A DNA stretch of 64,000 bases from Williamsia serinedens (GCF_024171725.1 NZ_JAMTCG010000004.1:1-64000), one strand, 5' to 3'; positions 18,653 to 29,197 are shown, counted from the first letter of the stretch. The notes: generated by a model from the letters alone, not told the origin. Numbers and translations: made by a program.

Positions 18653-19339
18653 ATGCCCGTCCCGGCGACCGACGCGTTCACGGTGGTGCTCGCCGTGAAG
18701 GGGCTCGCCGACGCCAAATCCCGCCTCGCCGCGGTGCTCGGGCCCGCGGACCGCCGCGACCTCGTGCTCGCGATGCTCGCCGACACCGTCGACGCGGCCC
18801 GCACCGCCGGCGCCTGCGACGTCGTCGTCGTGACCCCGGACGCCACCGTCGCCGCCGCCGCGCAGGCCGTCGGTGCGCGGGCTGTCGCGGACCCGTCGCC
18901 GGGCACGCGACCCGGCGCCCCCGGGCCGCTCAACGCCGCTCTCGCCCACGGCGTCGACACGGTGCGGATGGCCGTCCCGCAGGCGGATGCGGTGGTCCTG
19001 CAGGCGGATCTGCCCACCCTGCGCCCGGATTCGCTGCGCGCCGCGGTCGGGGCGGCGCGTGGACTGCGCCGGGCGGTCGTACCTGATCGATCCGGGGAGG
19101 GCACCGCCGCACTCGTGCTCGCCGACCCGTCGGACCGGACGATCCTGTTCGGGACAAGATCCGCTGCCGCACATCGCGATTCCGGGGCACACGACCTCAC
19201 CGGGGGTGACGAGCGGTGGCCGGACATGCGCACCGACGTCGACACCGTCGAGGACCTGGCGGCGGCCCGCCGCCTCGGGGTCGGGGTCCGCACCGATCGC
19301 GTGCTGCGGGGGCTCGACGCGCCGGTCTGCGGCCGCTGA
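18653..19339 (+). CDS. fbiD: Phosphoenolpyruvate guanylyltransferase (F420 pathway)
   Basis: A 228-residue CofC/FbiD protein that starts the side chain of cofactor F420 by joining PEP (or phospholactate) to GTP. Residues visible include [33 protein letters not shown] and [10 protein letters not shown]. It matches Rv2983. F420 users are likely in this genome, and a PPOX protein encoded at 26517 may be one. CATCAT lies six bases before the ATG, so the start may be leaderless, but the box is poor. Confidence 0.93.
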   Translation: MPVPATDAFTVVLAVKGLADAKSRLAAVLGPADRRDLVLAMLADTVDAARTAGACDVVVVTPDATVAAAAQAVGARAVADPSPGTRPGAPGPLNAALAHGVDTVRMAVPQADAVVLQADLPTLRPDSLRAAVGAARGLRRAVVPDRSGEGTAALVLADPSDRTILFGTRSAAAHRDSGAHDLTGGDERWPDMRTDVDTVEDLAAARRLGVGVRTDRVLRGLDAPVCGR

Positions 19340-19418
19340 CCCGTCGGTGCCCGGGCTCGCGGACGGTCGGGCCACCGCGATCCCCCGCGACACCACATCG
19401 ATGCGTCATGATGGTGCG

Positions 19419-21605
19419 GTGACCACGGACAGCCAGCAGACCGAGTCCGCGACCGGTTCGGTGACACCCACGGAGACGACCAGCCTGCCCGTCGCGCCGC
19501 CGGCGGCCACGCTCCTCCCGGACGAGGGCGCGGACCTGCCCGACGACCGGTACCTCAACCGCGAGCTGAGTTGGCTCGACTTCAACTCCCGCGTCCTGGC
19601 ACTCGCCGAGGACACGTCGCTCCCGCTGTTGGACCGCGCGAAGTTCCTCGCCATCTTCGCCTCGAACCTCGACGAGTTCTTCATGGTCCGCGTCGCCGGG
19701 CTCAAGCGCCGAGACGAGACCGGGCTCTCCGTCCGTTCCGCCGACGGCCTGTCCCCGCGCGAGCAGCTGGCGATGATCGCCCGCCGCACCCAGACGATCG
19801 CCGAGCGGCACGCGAGGGTGTTCCTCGACTCGGTGCGTCCGGCGCTGGCCGACAACAACATCGACATCGTCACCTGGGACGGCCTGTCCGACGCCGAGCG
19901 CGCCCGGATGGCGGAGTACTTCCACGACGAGGTGTTCCCGGTGCTGACGCCGCTCGCCGTCGACCCCGCGCACCCCTTCCCCTACATCTCCGGTCTCTCG
20001 CTCAACCTCGCCGTCACCGTCCGCGACGTGAACGAGGGCGGCGAGCACTTCGCCCGGGTCAAGGTGCCCGACAACGTCAGTCGTTTCGTCGAGGTCGACC
20101 GGTTGATGCCCGCCGGCGAGGGGCCGGCGCGCACCATCCTGCTGCCGATGGAGACGCTCATCGCGGCCAACCTCGACCACCTCTTCCCGGGGATGGAGAT
20201 CGTCGAGCACCACGTCTTCCGCATCACCCGCAACGCCGACTTCGAGGTCGAGGAGGACCGCGACGAGGACCTGCTGCAGGCACTCGAACGCGAGCTCGCC
20301 CGACGACGTTTCGGCTCGCCGGTGCGCCTCGAGGTCGCCGACGACATGAGCGAGCACATGCTCGAGCTGTTGCTGCGTGAGCTCGACGTGAACCCCGCCG
20401 ACGTGATCGAGGTGCCGGGCCTGCTGGACCTCTCCTGCCTGTTCCAGGTCTACGGGCTGGATCGGCCGTTGCTCAAGGACCGTCCGTTCGTGCCGGCCAC
20501 ACACCCGGCCTTCGGCGAGCGCGAGACACCCAAGTCCGTGTTCGCCACGCTGCGCGAGGGCGACGTGCTCGTGCACCACCCCTACGACTCGTTCTCCACC
20601 AGCGTGCAGCGGTTCATCGAACAGGCCGCCTCGGATCCGCAGGTGCTGGCCATCAAGCAGACCCTCTACCGCACGTCGGGCGACTCGCCGATCGTCAACG
20701 CACTCATCGACGCCGCGGAGGCGGGCAAGCAGGTCGTCGCCCTGGTGGAGATCAAGGCGCGCTTCGACGAGCAGGCCAACATCAAGTGGGCACGACAGCT
20801 GGAACAGGCCGGCGTCCACGTCGTATACGGGCTCGTCGGACTCAAGACCCACTGCAAGACATGCCTCGTCGTGCGACGCGAGGGATCGACGATCCGGCGC
20901 TACTGCCACATCGGCACGGGCAACTACAACCCGAAGACCGCGCGGCTCTACGAGGACGTGGGCCTGCTGACCGCGGCCCCCGACATCGGCGCCGACCTGA
21001 CCGATCTGTTCAACACGCTGACCGGGTACTCCCGCAAGCAGGAGTACCGCAATCTCCTGGTGGCACCCCACGGCGTCCGCGCGGGGATCGTCGCGCGCAT
21101 CCACGCCGAGATCGAACGGCACGCGGCGGGCGACACCCGCGCGCGGATCCAGTTGAAGGCCAACGCACTCGTCGACGAGCAGGTGATCGACGCGCTCTAC
21201 CGCGCCTCGCAAGCCGGGGTCCCGGTGGAGGTCGTCGTCCGCGGGATCTGCGCGCTGCGTCCCGGGATGCCCGGGGTCAGCGAGAACATCACCGTGCGAT
21301 CCATCCTCGGCCAGTTCCTGGAGCACTCGCGCATCCTGCACTTCGGCGCGCTCGACGAGTACTGGATCGGGTCGGCGGACATGATGCACCGCAACCTCGA
21401 TCGGCGTATCGAGGTGATGGCACAGGTGAAGGACCAGCGCCTCACCCGCGAGCTCGGGGACATCTTCGCCTCCGCGCTCGACCCGACGACCCGTTGCTGG
21501 GTGTTGGAGTCCAGCGGCAGCTGGACGGCCTCACCCGCTGCGGGCGAGGACGTTCGTGACCACCAACAGCAGCTGATGCGTCGGCATCACAGCAGGGCCG
21601 ACTAG
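19419..21605 (+). CDS. ppk: Polyphosphate kinase 1
   Basis: A 728-residue enzyme that builds inorganic polyphosphate from ATP. The N-terminal domain begins with [18 protein letters not shown], and the phospho-accepting His lies in [18 protein letters not shown] near residue 497; [18 protein letters not shown] and [16 protein letters not shown] complete the C-terminal domains. Start is uncertain: GTG 19419 (chosen, with CATGAT six bases upstream) or ATG 19401. The Nudix gene mutT1 follows after nine bases, as in Rv2984-Rv2985. Confidence 0.95.
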   Translation: MTTDSQQTESATGSVTPTETTSLPVAPPAATLLPDEGADLPDDRYLNRELSWLDFNSRVLALAEDTSLPLLDRAKFLAIFASNLDEFFMVRVAGLKRRDETGLSVRSADGLSPREQLAMIARRTQTIAERHARVFLDSVRPALADNNIDIVTWDGLSDAERARMAEYFHDEVFPVLTPLAVDPAHPFPYISGLSLNLAVTVRDVNEGGEHFARVKVPDNVSRFVEVDRLMPAGEGPARTILLPMETLIAANLDHLFPGMEIVEHHVFRITRNADFEVEEDRDEDLLQALERELARRRFGSPVRLEVADDMSEHMLELLLRELDVNPADVIEVPGLLDLSCLFQVYGLDRPLLKDRPFVPATHPAFGERETPKSVFATLREGDVLVHHPYDSFSTSVQRFIEQAASDPQVLAIKQTLYRTSGDSPIVNALIDAAEAGKQVVALVEIKARFDEQANIKWARQLEQAGVHVVYGLVGLKTHCKTCLVVRREGSTIRRYCHIGTGNYNPKTARLYEDVGLLTAAPDIGADLTDLFNTLTGYSRKQEYRNLLVAPHGVRAGIVARIHAEIERHAAGDTRARIQLKANALVDEQVIDALYRASQAGVPVEVVVRGICALRPGMPGVSENITVRSILGQFLEHSRILHFGALDEYWIGSADMMHRNLDRRIEVMAQVKDQRLTRELGDIFASALDPTTRCWVLESSGSWTASPAAGEDVRDHQQQLMRRHHSRAD

Positions 21606-21614
21606 ACCGCGGCC

Positions 21615-22514
21615 GTGATGTCAGCACAGAAGCGGACCGTGTTCGCCGCCGGTGGGGTCCTCTGGCGCCCCACACACGGCGGCAAGGGTGTGGAGATCGC
21701 GCTCATCCACCGCCCGCGCTACGACGACTGGACCCTCCCCAAGGGCAAGCGCGAGAGCGGCGAGAACCTCGTCGCCACCGCGGTGCGCGAGATCGCCGAG
21801 GAGACCGGGTGTTCGACACGACTGGGCCGGCGGCTGTCCACCGTCGCCTACGACATCGGAGCCGGGCGCAAGGTCGTCCACTACTGGTCGGCACGCTGGT
21901 GTGCAGGTGAGTTCCGGGTCAACGACGAGGTCGACGAGCTCCGCTGGATGTCGCCCGCCGACGCCGCGGGCGGGCTGAGCTACAAGGCGGATCGCAAGGT
22001 GCTCGCCGAGTTCACCCGACTGCCCGCCGATCTGCACACGGTGCTCGTCGTCCGCCACGCGAAGGCCGGGCGGGCGTCGCGCTACCGCGGGGACGACCGG
22101 TTGCGGCCCCTCGAACGGGTCGGACGGCTGCAGGCCGAGAAGATCGTCGACCAGGCACGGGCTTTCGGAGCCCGACACGTGCACTCCGCCGACCGCACGC
22201 GGTGCCTGCAGACGGTGGAACCGCTCGCGCTCGCACTCGACACGGGGATCACGGTCGAGCGCACCCTGTCCGAGGAGGCCTACCGGAGCGATCCGGCGCC
22301 CGCCCTCGCGCGGATCCGCGAGATCGCCGCGCTCGACGGCACCCACATCGTCTGCAGTCAGGGCAAGGTGATCCCCGGCCTCATGCAGAGCTGGGTCGGC
22401 GCCGACGGTGTCTCGCTGCCGCGGGCCCGGAATCGCAAGGCCAGCATGTGGGTCGTGTCGATGCTCGACGGCGCCGTCGTCGCCGCCGACCACGTCGACA
22501 GCCCGCTCCGCTGA
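21615..22514 (+). CDS. mutT1: MutT1-type Nudix hydrolase fused to a histidine phosphatase domain
   Basis: A 299-residue two-domain protein. Residues about 1-135 form a Nudix domain with the box GKRESGENLVATAVREIAEE; residues about 140-290 form a histidine phosphatase domain with VLVVRHAKAG. Mycobacterial MutT1 (Rv2985) hydrolyses 8-oxo-GTP/dGTP and Ap4A-type dinucleotides. GTG 21615 and ATG 21618 are both possible. The last five codons and the stop lie in the first copy of a 23-bp tandem repeat, so the C-terminus (HVDSPLR) is at the edge of an expandable array. Confidence 0.93.
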   Translation: MMSAQKRTVFAAGGVLWRPTHGGKGVEIALIHRPRYDDWTLPKGKRESGENLVATAVREIAEETGCSTRLGRRLSTVAYDIGAGRKVVHYWSARWCAGEFRVNDEVDELRWMSPADAAGGLSYKADRKVLAEFTRLPADLHTVLVVRHAKAGRASRYRGDDRLRPLERVGRLQAEKIVDQARAFGARHVHSADRTRCLQTVEPLALALDTGITVERTLSEEAYRSDPAPALARIREIAALDGTHIVCSQGKVIPGLMQSWVGADGVSLPRARNRKASMWVVSMLDGAVVAADHVDSPLR

Positions 22515-22631
22515 CGGTCGACAGCCCGCTCCGCTGACGGTCGACAGCCCGCTCCGCTGACGGTCGACAGCCCGCTCCGCCGACGGTCGACAGCCCGCTC
22601 CGCCGACGGTCGACCCTCTCCGCTGACGGTC
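22497..22631. repeat. 23-bp tandem repeat array, five copies plus a partial
   Basis: The unit gacagcccgctccgctgacg+gtc is repeated at 22497, 22520, 22543, 22566 and 22589 with one base change (T to C) in the last two, then a 20-bp shortened copy at 22612-22631. The first copy contains the mutT1 stop codon. It fills the tail-to-tail gap between mutT1 and hupB. Confidence 0.95.
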
Positions 22632-22661
22632 GAGCGTCGCTCACGGTCGGCCCCGGACAGA

Positions 22662-22704
22662 CGACGACCCCCGGACGGTGGGAAGTCCCGTCCGGGGGTC
22701 GTCG
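22662..22704. terminator. Bidirectional terminator between mutT1 and hupB
   Basis: A 17-bp perfect stem (cgacgacccccggacgg and its complement) with a nine-base loop stands between two convergent genes. There is no long T run, as is common for actinobacterial terminators. Confidence 0.7.
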
Positions 22705-22728
22705 GTGTCGAGCGGTCGCGCCAGGCGA

Positions 22729-23391
22729 TCAGCGCTTGCGGGCCGGGGCCTTCTTGGCCGCGGCCTTCTTCACCGGTGCGGTCTTCTTGGCGACCGTCTT
22801 CTTGGCCGCGGTCGCCTTCTTGGCCGGCGCGCTCTTCTTGGCCGCGGTGGCGGTCTTCTTCGCGGCCGCCGTGGTCTTCTTCGCCGCCGTGGTCTTCTTC
22901 GCTGCGGTGGCGGTCTTCTTCGCTGCGGCGGTGGTCTTCTTGGCCGCCGTCGTGGTCTTCTTCGCGGGCGTCGTCTTCTTGGCCGCGGTGGCGGTCTTCT
23001 TCGCGGCCGCCGTGGTCTTCTTGGCCGCGGTGGTGGCCTTCTTGGCCGCCGTCTTGGTGGGCGTGGCCGTGCTGCTGCCGCGCTTCACGGCCGGGCCTGT
23101 CGCGCTGAGCTTCTGCTTGCCGGCGACCACGGCCTTGAACTGGGCACCCGGACGGAACGCCGGGACGGACGTCGGACGCACCTTGACCGTCTCGCCGGTG
23201 CGCGGGTTACGGGCGACGCGAGCGGCGCGCTTGCGCTTCTCGAACACACCGAAGCCGGTGATCGTCACGCTCTCACCCTTGTTCACCGCGCGAACGATCG
23301 TGTCCACGACGTGCTCGACGGCGTCGGTGGCCGTCCGCCTGTCGGTGTCCAACTTCTTCGTCAGCTCTTCGATGAGCTCTGCCTTGTTCAT
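22729..23391 (-). CDS. hupB: Histone-like DNA-binding protein HU with Lys/Ala-rich tail
   Basis: A 220-residue nucleoid protein. Residues 1-90 are a full HU domain ([36 protein letters not shown]). Residues 105-220 are an H1-like basic tail of repeated [16 protein letters not shown] and PAKK units, as in mycobacterial HupB (Rv2986c). The tail is the part known in mycobacteria to be acetylated and to bind RNA and iron-related targets. A GGAGG site lies seven bases before the ATG. Internal DNA repeats make tail length prone to change. Confidence 0.96.
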   Translation of the reverse strand: MNKAELIEELTKKLDTDRRTATDAVEHVVDTIVRAVNKGESVTITGFGVFEKRKRAARVARNPRTGETVKVRPTSVPAFRPGAQFKAVVAGKQKLSATGPAVKRGSSTATPTKTAAKKATTAAKKTTAAAKKTATAAKKTTPAKKTTTAAKKTTAAAKKTATAAKKTTAAKKTTAAAKKTATAAKKSAPAKKATAAKKTVAKKTAPVKKAAAKKAPARKR

Positions 23392-23559
23392 GGATCAACC
23401 TCCGCAAGCTGGTGGCCCACGTTGAGCCAGCTACAGCACACGGTAAACGCCGAGGTGGCAAACTTCCATGACCCTCGCACGAAATTGCGGGCGTGGCGCG
23501 GTCTTTCTGGTACCGCGATCCTAGAATCCGCTCCCCACAGCGGTTGTCGCGGCCCCCGG

Positions 23560-24147
23560 TTACAGGGTGACCGGCTTCCAGTCCGGACGGGTCGCCTCGA
23601 ACTCGGAAATGGCCTCTACCTGCCGCAACGTCAATCCGATGTCGTCGAGACCCTCCATCAGACGCCACCGCGTGTAGTCGTCAATGGCGAAGCGCACCAC
23701 CAGGTCACCCACGGTCACGGTCCGATCCTCAAGACTGACCGTGATTTCCGTCCCGGGGGCCTCCTCGAGGCGCTTCCAGATCAGTTCGACGTCGGGCTGC
23801 TCGACCTCGGCGGCCACCAGACCGGCCTTGCCGGCGTTGCCGCGGAAGATGTCGGCGAAGCGGGACGAGATGACCACGCGGAACCCGAAGTCCGACAGCG
23901 CCCACACGGCGTGCTCCCGGGACGACCCGGTCCCGAAGTCGGGACCGGCCACCAGCACCGAGCCGCGGGACCACGGTTCGTTGTTCAGGATGAAGTCGGG
24001 ATCGTTGCGCCAGGCGGCGAAGAGGCCGTCCTCGAACCCCGTGCGCGTCACCCGCTTGAGGTAGACGGCCGGGATGATCTGGTCGGTGTCGACGTTGCTG
24101 CGGCGCAGCGGGACGCCGATCCCGGTGTGGTCGATGAACGGTTCCAT
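23560..24147 (-). CDS. leuD: 3-isopropylmalate dehydratase small subunit
   Basis: A 195-residue LeuD that closes the active site of the LeuCD isomerase of leucine synthesis. [26 protein letters not shown] at the start and [17 protein letters not shown] in the middle are characteristic. It follows leuC by 38 bases on the same strand. Confidence 0.97.
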   Translation of the reverse strand: MEPFIDHTGIGVPLRRSNVDTDQIIPAVYLKRVTRTGFEDGLFAAWRNDPDFILNNEPWSRGSVLVAGPDFGTGSSREHAVWALSDFGFRVVISSRFADIFRGNAGKAGLVAAEVEQPDVELIWKRLEEAPGTEITVSLEDRTVTVGDLVVRFAIDDYTRWRLMEGLDDIGLTLRQVEAISEFEATRPDWKPVTL

Positions 24148-24185
24148 TCCGGTGCCTTTCGGTGCTGGGTGGTCGGCGAAGGGTG

Positions 24186-25628
24186 TCAGTGCGCGAGATC
24201 CGCGGGCGCGGCGAGCCGTCCCCGGACCGCGGTCGCCGCGGCCACGGCCGGCGAGACCAGGTGCGTACGACCGCCCTTGCCCTGCCGTCCCTCGAAGTTC
24301 CGGTTCGACGTGGAGGCGCATCGCTCACCGGGCGCGAGCTGGTCGGGGTTCATGCCCAGGCACATCGAGCACCCGGCCTGCCGCCACTCCGCCCCGGCGG
24401 CGCGGAACACGGCGTCCAGACCCTCGTCCTCGGCCTGCTTCTTGACGCGCATCGACCCGGGCACCACCAGCATCCGCACACCGTCGGCGACGCGTCGACC
24501 CTCGAGCACGCTCGCGGCGGCCCGCAGGTCCTCGATGCGTCCGTTGGTGCACGAGCCCAGGAACACCGCGTCGACGCTCACGTCCCGCAACGGTGTACCG
24601 GGCGTGAGATCCATGTAGGCCAGCGCCTTCTCGGCCGCCTGTGCCCGGGTCTCGTCGGAGATCTTGGCGGGATCGGGGACGGTGTCACCCAGCGGGGCAC
24701 CCTGCCCCGGGTTGGTGCCCCACGTGACGAACGGGGTCAGCGTGCTCGCATCGATGTGCACCTCGGTGTCGTACCGGGCACCCGGGTCGGAGCGGAGCGA
24801 ATCCCAGTGCGCCACCGCGGCGTCCCAGTCGTCCCCGGACGGGGCGTGTGGACGGCCGCGCAGGTAGTCGTACGTGGTCTGATCGGGTGCGATCATCCCT
24901 GCACGCGCACCGGCCTCGATGGACATGTTGCAGATGGTCATCCGCGCCTCCATCGACAGCTTCTCGATGGCGCTGCCCCGGTACTCCAGGACGTGGCCCT
25001 GCCCGCCACCGGTCCCGATCTTCGCGATGATCGCGAGGATCAGGTCCTTGCTCGTCACGCCGACGGGCAGTTCGCCGTCGACGGTGATGGCCATGGTCTT
25101 GAACGGCCGCAGCGACAACGTCTGCGTCGCCAGGACGTGCTCGACCTCCGACGTGCCGATGCCCATCGCGATCGCGCCGAACGCGCCGTGGGTGGAGGTG
25201 TGGCTGTCGCCGCACACGATCGTCATGCCGGGCTGCGTCAGGCCGAGCTGCGGGCCGATGATGTGGACGATCCCCTGCTCGGCATCACCCATGGGGTGCA
25301 ACCGGATCCCGAACTCCTCGCAGTTGCGACGCAGGGTCTCGACCTGGGTCCGCGACACGGGATCGGCGATGGGCTTGTCGATGTCGACCGTGGGGACGTT
25401 GTGGTCCTCCGTCGCGATCGTCAGATCCGGGCGACGCACGGACCGTCCGGCGAGCCGGAGACCCTCGAACGCCTGGGGACTCGTGACCTCGTGCACGAGG
25501 TGGAGATCGATGTAGATGAGGTCGGGGTCGCGCTGCCCGCTGGCGTCCGCCTCGCCGGCACGCACCACGTGCTCGTCCCAGACCTTCTCGGCCAGCGTCC
25601 GCGGAGCGGTCGTCTCGGCTGCAGTCAT
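24186..25628 (-). CDS. leuC: 3-isopropylmalate dehydratase large subunit
   Basis: A 480-residue aconitase-family protein carrying a [4Fe-4S] cluster, with ligand Cys in [12 protein letters not shown] and [29 protein letters not shown] is also diagnostic. ATG 25628 ([16 protein letters not shown]) was chosen since GGGG lies at suitable spacing; ATG 25643 is a weaker alternative. The gene is divergent from an iclR-type regulator, the layout known for leuCD control by LtbR in corynebacteria. Confidence 0.96.
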   Translation of the reverse strand: MTAAETTAPRTLAEKVWDEHVVRAGEADASGQRDPDLIYIDLHLVHEVTSPQAFEGLRLAGRSVRRPDLTIATEDHNVPTVDIDKPIADPVSRTQVETLRRNCEEFGIRLHPMGDAEQGIVHIIGPQLGLTQPGMTIVCGDSHTSTHGAFGAIAMGIGTSEVEHVLATQTLSLRPFKTMAITVDGELPVGVTSKDLILAIIAKIGTGGGQGHVLEYRGSAIEKLSMEARMTICNMSIEAGARAGMIAPDQTTYDYLRGRPHAPSGDDWDAAVAHWDSLRSDPGARYDTEVHIDASTLTPFVTWGTNPGQGAPLGDTVPDPAKISDETRAQAAEKALAYMDLTPGTPLRDVSVDAVFLGSCTNGRIEDLRAAASVLEGRRVADGVRMLVVPGSMRVKKQAEDEGLDAVFRAAGAEWRQAGCSMCLGMNPDQLAPGERCASTSNRNFEGRQGKGGRTHLVSPAVAAATAVRGRLAAPADLAH

Positions 25629-25716
25629 CTCCGTACCCCACATCTCGACGTCAGTCCCGTGCCGTCGACACACCCGGAATCGGGCGTTTCAGCATTCGGG
25701 ACGTTAGTATCGGTCT
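25629..25716. promoter_or_regulatory. Divergent leuCD / iclR control region
   Basis: This 88-bp gap holds the promoters of both leuC (minus) and the IclR regulator (plus). Related words aatcgggcg and attcgggacg occur 17 bases apart and could be operator half-sites for the regulator. A small open frame on the minus strand (14 codons, one Leu) is not leucine-rich, so I see no leader-peptide attenuator. Confidence 0.5.
25705..25710 (+). promoter_or_regulatory. -10 box TAGTAT of the iclR gene
   Basis: TAGTAT ends six bases before the ATG at 25717, with no ribosome site between. This predicts a leaderless message starting at the A of the ATG. Confidence 0.6.
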
Positions 25717-26472
25717 ATGGGACATCCTAGCGCATCGCCGGCTCGGTCCGCGCCCACCGCGGAGATGACGGTCAGCGGCGTCGGCGTCCTCGACAAGTCG
25801 GTCGCCGTGCTGCGGGCGATCGCCGAGAGACCGCGGAACCTCGGGGAACTGTGCGCGCACACCGGACTCCCCCGCGCGACGGCGCACCGCCTGGCGATGG
25901 GCCTGGAGACGCACCGATTGCTCACCCGCGACGGCGCGGGCCGGTGGTGCCCCGGTCCCGCACTCGCCGAGCTCGCGGCCGGGGCGGGTGACGCCGTCCG
26001 CGACGCGGCCCTGATGGTGTTGCCGCGACTGCGGGAGATCACCGGGGAGTCGGTCCAGCTCTACCGGCGCGAGGGTGCGCAACGGGTCTGCATCGCGGCG
26101 ATGGAGCCGCCGACCGGACTCCGGGACACCGTTCCCGTGGGGTCGCGTCTGCCGATGACCGCGGGCTCCGGCGCGAAGGTCCTGCTGGCGTGGGCGGATC
26201 CGGCGACGCAGCGGACGCTGCTGCCCGAGAGTTCCTTCACCGACCGGTCTCTCGTCGACATCCGTCGACGCGGGTGGGCGCAGAGCGCCGGGGAACGCGA
26301 ACCGGGGGTGGCGAGCGTCTCCGCGCCCGTCCGGGACGCCGCCGGCGAGGTCGTCGCCGCGATCTCGGTGTCGGGTCCCATCGACCGGATGGGGCGGCGG
26401 CCCGGCGCACGGTGGGCGGCCGACCTGCTCGCCGCGGCCGACGCGATCCACGCGCGTCTCCTCCACGGATGA
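25717..26472 (+). CDS. IclR-family transcriptional regulator of leuCD (LtbR-like)
   Basis: A 251-residue IclR protein. The N-terminal winged helix-turn-helix is at about 20-85 (LGELCAHTGLPRATAHRLAMGLE) and the effector-binding domain follows (GSRLPMTAGSGAKVLLAWA, GVASVSAPVRDAAGEVVAAISVSGP). In Corynebacterium glutamicum the divergent IclR protein LtbR represses leuCD, and the same layout here supports that role. Equivalent to Rv2989. Confidence 0.92.
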   Translation: MGHPSASPARSAPTAEMTVSGVGVLDKSVAVLRAIAERPRNLGELCAHTGLPRATAHRLAMGLETHRLLTRDGAGRWCPGPALAELAAGAGDAVRDAALMVLPRLREITGESVQLYRREGAQRVCIAAMEPPTGLRDTVPVGSRLPMTAGSGAKVLLAWADPATQRTLLPESSFTDRSLVDIRRRGWAQSAGEREPGVASVSAPVRDAAGEVVAAISVSGPIDRMGRRPGARWAADLLAAADAIHARLLHG

Positions 26473-26516
26473 CCGGGGCGTAAGTTCGGCGACGAGTCGA
26501 CCCGAGGAGGCCCCGC

Positions 26517-27014
26517 GTGGGAACGAACCAGCGTGCACAGATCGTCATGGACGACACCGAGATCGAGGAGTTCCTGCGCCGCAGCCGGACCGCGACCCTG
26601 GCCACCCGCGGTCGCGACGGAGCGGTCCACCTCGTCGCCATGTGGTACGCCCTGGTCGACGGCGAGATCTGGTTCGAGACCAAGGCGAAGTCACAGAAGG
26701 CGGTCAACATCCGGCGCGATCCCGCGGTGTCGGTGATGGTCGAGGACGGCGTCACCTACGACCGCCTGCGGGGCGTCGCCATCGAGGGGACCGCGGAGAT
26801 CGTCGACGACCCCGACGCGCTGCTCCGTGTGGGGATCAGCGTCTGGGAGCGCTACAACGGCGAGTACACCGACGAGATGCGGCCCTTCGTCGACCAGATG
26901 ATGAACAAGCGCGTCGCCGTCCGGGTCGTGCCGACGCGGGTGCGCAGCTGGGATCACGCGAAACTCGGTCTGCCCGAGATGCCCGTCGCCGGGAGCACCG
27001 CCGCGTTCCTCTGA
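26517..27014 (+). CDS. PPOX-class (split beta-barrel) flavin/F420-dependent protein
   Basis: A 165-residue pyridoxamine 5'-phosphate oxidase-fold protein (RTATLATRGRDGAVHLVAMWYAL, FETKAKSQKAVNIRRDP). Many actinobacterial members use F420 rather than FMN and reduce small molecules such as biliverdin or quinones; the cofactor here is not proven. GAGGAGG precedes the GTG at 26517. By position it matches Rv2991. Confidence 0.87.
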   Translation: MGTNQRAQIVMDDTEIEEFLRRSRTATLATRGRDGAVHLVAMWYALVDGEIWFETKAKSQKAVNIRRDPAVSVMVEDGVTYDRLRGVAIEGTAEIVDDPDALLRVGISVWERYNGEYTDEMRPFVDQMMNKRVAVRVVPTRVRSWDHAKLGLPEMPVAGSTAAFL

Positions 27015-27120
27015 ACGACCGACAACGCGTGCATGTGGTGCGAACGTCGTACTGCACGCCCGCGCATCCCTCGGTAACGTCCCCGACGATCAACGATTCT
27101 TCGCAAGGGGGCACGGCGCC

Positions 27121-27306
27121 GTGGGACACATCGACGAGGTCGGGGAGGCGCGTGAGGCGCGCGCACACGACGAGACCATCCGCTACGGGTTCGACGGCGT
27201 GGAGTACGCGCTGACCGTGAGCGCCGAGGAGGCCGCCCGGTTCCGCGCCGAGATCGAGCCCTACCTGCGCGCCTCGCGCCCGGTCCGCGCCCGCCGCGCC
27301 GGCTGA
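27121..27306 (+). CDS. Small Lsr2-like protein: dimerization domain only
   Basis: A 61-residue protein. DETIRYGFDGVEYALTVSAE and FRAEIEPYLRASR align with the N-terminal oligomerization domain of the nucleoid silencer Lsr2 (DETVEFGLDGVTYEIDLS), but the C-terminal DNA-binding half with its RGR hook is absent; only a short basic tail (RPVRARRAG) remains. It starts at GTG 27121 with AAGGGGG upstream and ends before a strong terminator. It could bind full-length Lsr2 and change its filaments, or be a relic; this is inference. Confidence 0.75.
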   Translation: MGHIDEVGEAREARAHDETIRYGFDGVEYALTVSAEEAARFRAEIEPYLRASRPVRARRAG

Positions 27307-27324
27307 ACGCCCCTCCAGACGACT

Positions 27325-27353
27325 CGAGCCCCCCGACACTGTCGGGGGGCTCG
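27325..27353. terminator. Terminator after the Lsr2-like gene and the tRNA genes
   Basis: A 13-bp perfect stem (cgagccccccgac) with a three-base loop sits between the plus-strand Lsr2-like gene and minus-strand tRNA-Glu, so it may serve both directions. Confidence 0.85.
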
Positions 27354-27360
27354 TGCGTTG

Positions 27361-27433
27361 TAGCCCCGACGGGATTCGAACCCGCGCTACCGCCTTGAGA
27401 GGGCGGCGTCCTAGGCCGCTAGACGACGGGGCC
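27361..27433 (-). tRNA. tRNA-Glu (anticodon CTC)
   Basis: 73 nt with a seven-bp acceptor stem (one G-U pair), D-arm, anticodon stem CCGCC/GGCGG with loop CTCTCAA, and T-arm with GGTTCGAATCC. CCA is not encoded. It lies downstream of gltX on the same strand. Confidence 0.96.
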
Positions 27434-27549
27434 AGGAACTTTCGTTCTGTGCTGCTCGGCTCGACCGGGGGTGACCCCCGTCGGGCTCCGAGAAGCTTAT
27501 CGGCGCGACCCGACCGGACCAAATCCGTCCGACCGGGGGTCGCGCGACG

Positions 27550-27621
27550 CTGGGGTACCAGGACTCGAACCTAGAATGGCTGAACCAGAATCAGCTGTGT
27601 TGCCAATTACACCATACCCCA
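27550..27621 (-). tRNA. tRNA-Gln (anticodon CTG)
   Basis: 72 nt with acceptor TGGGGTA/TACCCCA, anticodon stem GCTGA/TCAGC with loop TTCTGGT, and T-loop GTTCGAGTC. CCA is not encoded. It lies between gltX and tRNA-Glu. In organisms lacking GlnRS, as is usual in actinobacteria, it is first charged with Glu by GltX and then amidated by GatCAB. Confidence 0.96.
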
Positions 27622-27709
27622 CGGCGTGCTCATCGCTGCCGCAGAGCGACCGCGAAAAGCGCCGAGAAGCAGGATAGCAAGGGCCTCACCCGACACACGA
27701 ATCTGCTGA

Positions 27710-29197
27710 TCAGGCCGTGTTCTCGCAGTGATCACGGCGGGCGGCGGCCAGACGCGCCAGCGCGCTGTCACGGCCGAGCAGCTCCAGCGACTCGAACAGC
27801 GGCGGGCTGATGTGCGACCCGGTGACCGCGACACGGATCGGTCCGAACGCCTTGCGCGGCTTGAGCTCGAGACCGTCGACGACGGCCTCCTTGAGTGCCG
27901 CCTCGATGGCGTGCGTCGACCAGTCCCCCACGTCCTCCAGGGCCCGGGACGCGGCGTCCAGGACAGGGGCCGCGTCGGGGCCCAGGTTCTTGCGTGCGGC
28001 GGTCTCGTCGATCCGCAGGTCGGCGTCGTCGGTGTAGAGGAACGCGATGAGACCCCAGGCGTCACCGAGGACCTGGATGCGCGTCTGCACCAGCTCGGCG
28101 ACCGTCGCGAACGCGGTGTCGTCGACCGTGGCCGGCAGGAGGCCGGCGCCGTCGAGGAACGCTCGCAGCCGACGGGCGAACTCGGCGGGGTCGAGGCGAC
28201 GGATGTGCTCGGCGTTGATCGCCTCGGCCTTCTTCTCGTCGAAGCGGGCCGGGTTGGCGTTGACGGTGCGGACGTCGAACGCGGCGATCATCTCGTCGAG
28301 CGAGAACACGTCGTGGTCGTCGGCGATGCCCCATCCGAGCAGGGCGAGGTAGTTGAGCAGGCCCTCGGGGATGAACCCGCGGTCGCGGTGGTGGAACAGG
28401 CTCGACTGCGGGTCACGCTTGGAGAGCTTCTTGTTCCCCTCCCCCATCACGAACGGCAGATGACCGAACTGTGGCACGGCGTCGGCGCGACCGATGCGGA
28501 TCAACGCCTCGTAGAGCGCGATCTGACGCGGGGTGGACGACAGGAGGTCCTCGCCGCGCAGCACGTGCGTGATCTTCATCGCCGCGTCGTCGACGGGGTT
28601 CACGAGCGTGTACAGCGGACGGCCGTCGCCGCGGGTCACCGCGAAGTCGGGGACGGTCCCCGCACGGACCGTCTGCGGTCCGCGGACCAGGTCGTCGAAG
28701 GTGATGTCGCGGTCGGGCATGCGGACTCGCACCACCGACGTCCGTCCTTCCGCGCGGTACCGCTCACGGTCGGCGTCGGTGAGGTCGCGGTCGAAGTTGT
28801 CGTACCCCAGCTTCGGATCCCGCCCGGCGGCGCGGTGGCGGGCCTCGACCTCCTCGGCGGTCGAGAACGCCTCGTACGCCTCGCCGGCGGCGAGCAGTTC
28901 GGCGACGACCTCCCGGTGCAGATCCGCCCGCTCGGACTGCCGGTAGGGCGCGTACGGCCCGCCGACCTCGGGGCCCTCGTCCCAGTCCAGCCCGAGCCAC
29001 CGCAGCGCGTCGAGGATCGCCTCGTAGGACTCCTGGGAGTCCCGCGCGGCGTCGGTGTCCTCGATGCGGAAGACGAAGTCCCCACCCGTGTGTCGCGCGT
29101 GGGCGAAGTTGAACAACGCCGTGCGCACCAGTCCGACGTGCGGGGTGCCGGTCGGGGACGGACAGAAACGGACGCGGACGTGGGACGGTGCGGACAT
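27710..29197 (-). CDS. gltX: Glutamyl-tRNA synthetase (probably non-discriminating)
   Basis: A 495-residue class I synthetase. The HIGH-equivalent is [19 protein letters not shown] at the N-terminus and the KMSKS-equivalent is [10 protein letters not shown] near residue 245; the helical anticodon-binding domain is C-terminal. Since gatCAB is present in the same window and tRNA-Gln lies next door, it probably charges both tRNA-Glu and tRNA-Gln. The ATG has TAGCCT seven bases upstream. Confidence 0.97.
   Translation of the reverse strand: MSAPSHVRVRFCPSPTGTPHVGLVRTALFNFAHARHTGGDFVFRIEDTDAARDSQESYEAILDALRWLGLDWDEGPEVGGPYAPYRQSERADLHREVVAELLAAGEAYEAFSTAEEVEARHRAAGRDPKLGYDNFDRDLTDADRERYRAEGRTSVVRVRMPDRDITFDDLVRGPQTVRAGTVPDFAVTRGDGRPLYTLVNPVDDAAMKITHVLRGEDLLSSTPRQIALYEALIRIGRADAVPQFGHLPFVMGEGNKKLSKRDPQSSLFHHRDRGFIPEGLLNYLALLGWGIADDHDVFSLDEMIAAFDVRTVNANPARFDEKKAEAINAEHIRRLDPAEFARRLRAFLDGAGLLPATVDDTAFATVAELVQTRIQVLGDAWGLIAFLYTDDADLRIDETAARKNLGPDAAPVLDAASRALEDVGDWSTHAIEAALKEAVVDGLELKPRKAFGPIRVAVTGSHISPPLFESLELLGRDSALARLAAARRDHCENTA

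Noticed and set aside
25640-25690. Leader-peptide attenuator for leuCD
   Set aside because: The only small frame has one Leu in 14 codons and no terminator hairpin with a U run follows it; control by the divergent IclR protein is more likely.
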